From JBIKWM01 sp044356305 (GTDB taxonomy: Bacteria > Bacteroidota > Bacteroidia > UBA10329): DNA of 64,000 bases. Shown one piece after another: positions 59,642 through 64,000 of this stretch. Under the pieces are notes generated by a model that saw nothing but the letters and a program-made list of their open reading frames with translations, was not told where the DNA came from and did not search any database. The DNA is taken from positions 1 to 64,000 of the forward strand of contig JBIKWM010000006.1 in NCBI GenBank assembly GCA_044356305.1, in the 5' to 3' direction. A program made the position numbers and the translations under genes. Position 1 is the first letter of the stretch. Each line of letters starts with the position of its first letter.

Positions 59642-60937
59642 TCACAGACTCCTATAATTCAACCCCTTTATCTTGCCTTTGTAAATCCCTTTCAGGTCGT
59701 AGAGCAGGCCGTTGCCACCCATGAGGCCAGAGAAATAGGCCTCGTCAAGGTTGAGGTACTGGTGGTGATTCACGGCCACGATCACCGCATCATAGCGGTC
59801 GGCCAGTTGGGTGGCCAGCTCAAAGCCGTATTCGTGCTTCACCTCGGCACTGGAGGCAAAGGGATCCACCACGTCCACCCGCACCCCGAAGCTTTCCAGC
59901 TCGCGCAGCACATCCACCACCTTCGAGTTGCGGATGTCCGATACGTTCTCCTTGAACGTGGCTCCCATGATAAGCACCCGTGCCTTGGTGCTGTCGGTGC
60001 CCATGGCTATGACCTTTTTGACCACCTCCTGCGCCACGTGCGGGCCCATGCCATCGTTCACGCTGCGGCCACTGGTGATCACCTTGCTGTGGTAACCCAA
60101 TTGCCGCGCCTTGTGGGTGAGGTAATACGGATCGACACCGATGCAGTGCCCGCCCACCAGACCGGGGTAGAACTTGAGGAAGTTCCACTTGGTGCCGGCC
60201 GCAGTGAGCACATCGTAAGTGTTGATACCCATCTTGTTGAAGATCATGGAGAGCTCGTTCATCAGGGCAATGTTCACATCGCGCTGGGTGTTCTCAATGA
60301 TCTTGGCGGCCTCGGCCACCTTGATGCTCGGGGCACGGTGCACACCGGCATCCACCACCAGCTCATACGTTTTGGCTATCTCCTCCAGGCTCTCATCGTC
60401 ACAGCCGCTCACCACCTTCACAATCTTGGAGAGTGTGTGCTCCTTGTCGCCCGGGTTTATCCTTTCGGGGGAATATCCCACCTTGAAATCGACATTGAAC
60501 TTCAGTCCCGAAACCTCTTCCAGCACAGGGATGCAGTCCTCTTCGGTGCAGCCGGGATATACCGTGGACTCATACACCACGTAGTCGCCCTTTTTCAGGG
60601 CCTTGCCCACGGTGCGCGAGGCGCTGATCACGGGGCGCAGGTCGGGCAGGTTGTGCTCATCGATGGGTGTTGGCACGGCCACGATGAAGAAGTTCACATC
60701 CTTCAGGTCGTTGCCATCGGCACTGAAGTGGATGTCGCAGCCATCGAACTCGCTGGCCTCCAGTTCCTCGCTCGGGTCGATGCGATTGCGCATCATGTCC
60801 ACCCGTTTCTGGTTGATATCGAACCCTACGACTCTGATCTTCTTAGCAAAGGCGAGGGCGATGGGCAGGCCCACGTAGCCGAGGCCGATGAGGGCCAGCT
60901 TGCTCTCCTTATCAACAAGGCGCTTGTAGATGCTCAT
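59642..60937 (-). CDS. WbpA/TviB-like UDP-N-acetylhexosamine 6-dehydrogenase
   Basis: A 431-residue nucleotide-sugar dehydrogenase that oxidises C6 of a UDP-N-acetylhexosamine to the uronic acid with two NAD+. The NAD site is LALIGLGYVGLPIALAFA, the middle has VYESTVYPGCTEEDC, and the catalytic Cys is in GGHCIGVDPYYLTHKA near residue 270. The longer HCIGVDPYYLTHKA form and the NTQRDVNIALMNEL helix indicate the WbpA/TviB/WecC group, not glucose-type UGD. It follows the Gfo/Idh gene by 3 bp, the same pair as WbpA-WbpB. Confidence 0.92.
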   Translation of the reverse strand: MSIYKRLVDKESKLALIGLGYVGLPIALAFAKKIRVVGFDINQKRVDMMRNRIDPSEELEASEFDGCDIHFSADGNDLKDVNFFIVAVPTPIDEHNLPDLRPVISASRTVGKALKKGDYVVYESTVYPGCTEEDCIPVLEEVSGLKFNVDFKVGYSPERINPGDKEHTLSKIVKVVSGCDDESLEEIAKTYELVVDAGVHRAPSIKVAEAAKIIENTQRDVNIALMNELSMIFNKMGINTYDVLTAAGTKWNFLKFYPGLVGGHCIGVDPYYLTHKARQLGYHSKVITSGRSVNDGMGPHVAQEVVKKVIAMGTDSTKARVLIMGATFKENVSDIRNSKVVDVLRELESFGVRVDVVDPFASSAEVKHEYGFELATQLADRYDAVIVAVNHHQYLNLDEAYFSGLMGGNGLLYDLKGIYKGKIKGLNYRSL

Positions 60938-60940
60938 GAC

Positions 60941-61975
60941 TCAATGGTTGTGCTTGAGTAGTTTCTTGTCGCGGTGCGAGTAGATGCGTTCTATGATCTC
61001 CACCACCTTCAGCCCTTCGAGAGCGTTGGTGGTAGGCGTGGTGCGGCCCTTGAGGCTGTCCACCACATTCTCAATGATGTAATGGTGGTTGGCGGCCGAT
61101 CCCTTGTAGGCCCCGTAGTCGTTGGCGGGGTTCGATGGTGCCAGTTCGGGCATGGTGTACCCATCAATGTGGCAGTATTCCACCTCGTTCATGTACTGTC
61201 CGCCCACTTTTATGCTGCCCTTCTCCCCTATCACGGTCAGGCTACTCTCCAGATTCCTGTCCCACACCGAGGTGGAGTAATTGAGGCAGCCCATGCCACC
61301 GTTAACAAACCGAAAGGCGATGTTGCCCGAGTCCTCGAAATCGGTGCTGCCCGCATGGTTGAAGTCAGCGAAGTTGGCCTTGATATCGGTGATGTCTCCG
61401 AAGAGCCAGTACATGATGTCGATGAAGTGCGAGAACTGGGTGAATAGCGTGCCCCCGTCCAGGTCCTGACGGCCTTTCCAGCCACCGGCCTTATAGTAGC
61501 GGGCATCGCGGTTCCAGTAGCAGTTCACCTGCACCATGAACACCTCGCCCAGCAGTTTCTTCGATATGACCTCCTTCATCCACTCCGAAGGCGGAGAGTA
61601 GCGGTTCTGCATCACACAGAACACCTGCTTTGACATCTGCAGCGCCTTGAAGATGATCTCTTCGCACTGGAGCTTGCTCAGGGCCATAGGTTTTTCGCAC
61701 ACCACATGCTTGCCCGCGCTCAATGCGGCCAGACTGTGGGCACTGTGCAGACCGTTGGGGGTGCATACGTTCACCACATCGAATTCGAGGCCTGAGGCCA
61801 ACAGGCTTTCGATGGAATTGAAGAACGGCACATTGAAATGGTCGATCTTGAGCGAGTCGGCCGGGGCGGTGTCGCACAGGGCCACCAGTTCCGATTCAGC
61901 ATTGCGCACAATCATCTCGGCATGGCGCTTACCGATGTGGCCACAACCCACGACTGCGAAACGGACCCTGTTCAT
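60941..61975 (-). CDS. WbpB-like Gfo/Idh oxidoreductase
   Basis: A 344-residue NAD(P)-dependent oxidoreductase. FAVVGCGHIGKRHAEMI binds the cofactor, CEKPMAL carries the Lys of the Gfo/Idh active site, and YYKAGGWKGRQDLDGGTLFTQ plus the late HHYIIENVVD are typical of WbpB, which oxidises C3 of UDP-GlcNAcA. ATG 61975 is used; the frame stays open to 62122 only because it crosses a heptanucleotide array, which would add a meaningless ANQQSAI-type repeat. It is 3 bp from the WbpA-like gene. Confidence 0.9.
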   Translation of the reverse strand: MNRVRFAVVGCGHIGKRHAEMIVRNAESELVALCDTAPADSLKIDHFNVPFFNSIESLLASGLEFDVVNVCTPNGLHSAHSLAALSAGKHVVCEKPMALSKLQCEEIIFKALQMSKQVFCVMQNRYSPPSEWMKEVISKKLLGEVFMVQVNCYWNRDARYYKAGGWKGRQDLDGGTLFTQFSHFIDIMYWLFGDITDIKANFADFNHAGSTDFEDSGNIAFRFVNGGMGCLNYSTSVWDRNLESSLTVIGEKGSIKVGGQYMNEVEYCHIDGYTMPELAPSNPANDYGAYKGSAANHHYIIENVVDSLKGRTTPTTNALEGLKVVEIIERIYSHRDKKLLKHNH

Positions 61976-61979
61976 TGAT

Positions 61980-62035
61980 GATTGCTGATTGGCGATTGCT
62001 GATTGGCGATTGGCGATTGCTGATTGCTGATTGGC
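61980..62035. repeat. heptanucleotide array (GATTGCT/GATTGGC)
   Basis: Eight consecutive 7-bp words with only two variants: GATTGCT, GATTGGC, GATTGCT, GATTGGC, GATTGGC, GATTGCT, GATTGCT, GATTGGC. It fills the spacer before the WbpB-like gene and is the cleanest heptamer array of the window. Confidence 0.92.
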
Positions 62036-62042
62036 TGTGACC

Positions 62043-62611
62043 TCAGATCCTCTCCACTCTCCCCTCCTTGAGCCGATATTGCTGTCCGCTCTCGGGACAG
62101 GTGGCCAGGCCATCCTTATCAAACGAGAGGCGATGGCCGTATTCGCTCATCCATCCCAGTTGACGGGCCGGATTGCCGACCAGCAGCGCATAGGCCGGAA
62201 CATTCTTGGTGACCACCGCCCCGGCACCGATAAAGGCGAACTCGCCAATGTCGTGGCCGCATACGATAGTGGCATTGGCCCCTATGGAGGCGCCCTTCTT
62301 CACCGTGGTGCGGGCATACTGGCCCCTGCGGTTAACGGCACTGCGCGGGTTAGTGACGTTGGTGAACACGCACGATGGGCCGAGGAACACATCGTCCTCG
62401 CAGATAACGCCCGTGTAGATGCTCACGTTGTTCTGCACCTTCACGTTGTCGCCCAAAACCACCTCAGGCGATATGACCACATTCTGACCGATGTTGCAGT
62501 TCTTCCCGATCACGCATTTGGGCATGATGTGGCTGAAATGCCAGATGCTGGTGCCGTCACCTATCTGGCAGCCTTCATCAATCACTGCGGTCTCGTGTGC
62601 TTTGTAGGCCA

Positions 62612-62612
<1 letters not shown>
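62043..62612 (-). CDS. WbpD-like hexapeptide-repeat N-acetyltransferase
   Basis: A 189-residue left-handed beta-helix acyltransferase starting at ATG 62612 (MAYKAHETAVIDEG). Hexapeptide turns run through about 15-160 (GKNCNIGQNVVISPEVVLGD in two overlapping stretches, GASIGANATIVCGHDIG, GNPAR), the WbpD pattern, which acetylates the 3-amino group of UDP-GlcNAc3NA. Its ATG shares one base with the stop of the upstream decarboxylase gene (TAATG). With WbpA- and WbpB-like neighbours it points to a diacetamido-uronic acid pathway, but the needed aminotransferase WbpE is not in view. Confidence 0.9.
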
Positions 62613-63610
<998 letters not shown>

Positions 63611-63617
63611 CTGATGC

Positions 63618-63652
63618 TTGCTGTGACCTGTTGCCTTTTACCTGTTTCCTCC
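63618..63652. repeat. weak heptanucleotide array (GACCTGT/TACCTGT)
   Basis: Five 7-bp words: TTGCTGT, GACCTGT, TGCCTTT, TACCTGT, TTCCTCC, between ugd and uxs. This is the weakest of the six heptamer sites and could be chance. Confidence 0.4.
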
Positions 63653-64000
63653 TCAGGCTGGGGTCACCGTTCTGCGGCCAATGCTGTTGTAGTAGAAACC
63701 ACGGGCCTCCATGTCCTCCAGTTCGTAGAGGTTGCGTCCATCAAACACCACTTTCCTCTTCAGGCCAGCGGCCATCTGATCGAAATCGGGCGAACGGAAC
63801 ACGCTCCATTCGGTGCAGATGATGAGGGCATCGGCCCCTTTCAGTCCCTGATACATGTCCTCCACAAAGCCTATCCTGTCGCCCATGCGCTCCTTCACAT
63901 TGGCCATGGCTTCGGGATCGTAGGCGGTGACGGTGGCACCGGCCTTTAGCAGTTCATCTATCACATACAGGGCCGGGGCCTCGCGGATGTCATCGGTATC
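63653..64000 (-). CDS. ugd: UDP-glucose 6-dehydrogenase, C-terminal part (cut by window edge)
   Basis: Only the last 115 or so residues are inside the window; the gene continues past 64000. The visible part starts DTDDIREAPALYVIDELLKAG, the beginning of the UGD C-terminal UDP-binding domain after the catalytic Cys region. It goes on through AYDPEAM, ADALIICTEWSVFRSPDF and VVFDGRNLYE, all UGD-specific. It would make UDP-glucuronate for the decarboxylase encoded 42 bp downstream. The frame is open to the edge, so the apparent internal start near 63964 is not real. Confidence 0.92.
   Translation of the reverse strand, partial: DTDDIREAPALYVIDELLKAGATVTAYDPEAMANVKERMGDRIGFVEDMYQGLKGADALIICTEWSVFRSPDFDQMAAGLKRKVVFDGRNLYELEDMEARGFYYNSIGRRTVTPA

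Noticed and set aside
59636..60961. 441-residue plus-strand open frame opposite the WbpA-like gene
   Set aside because: It is the exact antisense shadow of a fully recognisable enzyme. It is His/Val/Leu/Gly-rich without domains, as expected from GC-biased codons read in reverse.
61976..62122. N-terminal extension of the WbpB-like protein to 62122
   Set aside because: The added residues translate the heptanucleotide array (ANQQSAI-type) and overlap the preceding gene; the family start is at 61975.

Overview
The window is chromosomal DNA from a free-living Bacteroidota species, most likely in or near Flavobacteriales. GC is roughly 53% by eye, so it is not a typical low-GC flavobacterium. The evidence is: type IX secretion sorting domains (four type A C-termini, one gliding-associated CHU_C type B C-terminus), a carboxypeptidase-regulatory/TonB-dependent receptor, DUF2490 and HYC_CC_PP-type proteins, the futalosine menaquinone gene mqnC, a Bacteroidota-type AMP nucleosidase, and -7 promoter boxes of the Bacteroidota type (TAnnTTTG). 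No tRNA, rRNA, CRISPR array, insertion sequence or prophage is visible.

Layout. 0-7.7 kb: a WbpM/PglF-like polysaccharide dehydratase, a CHU_C secreted protein with ribE, then mqnC and pdxA divergent from each other. 7.9-10.8 kb: a MarC protein and a SulP transporter/beta-carbonic anhydrase pair. 10.9-22.3 kb: a Cys-rich small protein with a TonB receptor, an intergenic 21-bp tandem array, secreted proteins, a high-molecular-weight FabG, psd and a Cys-rich secreted peptide ending in a strong terminator. 22.3-33.7 kb: nucleotide metabolism (yjjG, upp, ndk, purL, amn), holA, a flavin reductase, a T9SS beta-propeller protein and a double-domain Usp. 33.7-39 kb: a potassium-channel-like pore protein, lipoproteins, ppa, a Tat-exported amine oxidase. 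39-47.8 kb: rpsO and pnp, a second 21-bp array, two tandem FISUMP paralogues, rpe, DUF486. 47.8-56.1 kb: mpl, a third 21-bp array, an MBOAT/SGNH acetylation pair with a methyltransferase, a CotH protein. 56.3-64 kb: a leftward nucleotide-sugar cluster running ugd (cut by the window edge), UDP-glucuronate decarboxylase, WbpD-, WbpB- and WbpA-like enzymes, galE, rfbB and a WbpP-like epimerase.

How the genes work together. The right end supplies activated sugars (UDP-GlcA, UDP-Xyl, UDP-Gal, dTDP-4-keto-6-deoxyglucose and probably diacetamido-uronic acids) for a surface polysaccharide. The MBOAT/SGNH pair could O-acetylate a polymer, and the WbpM-like protein at the left end belongs to the same kind of pathway. 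The rest is housekeeping plus secreted or surface proteins.

The least ordinary content is non-coding. Three intergenic regions hold degenerate tandem arrays with an exact 21-bp period and three different consensus units. Six short spacers around the polysaccharide genes hold degenerate heptanucleotide (7-bp) arrays, again with a different word at each site. A second recurring pattern is a TAnnTTTG-like box 4-6 nt upstream of the start codon of several genes, which predicts leaderless or near-leaderless transcripts.
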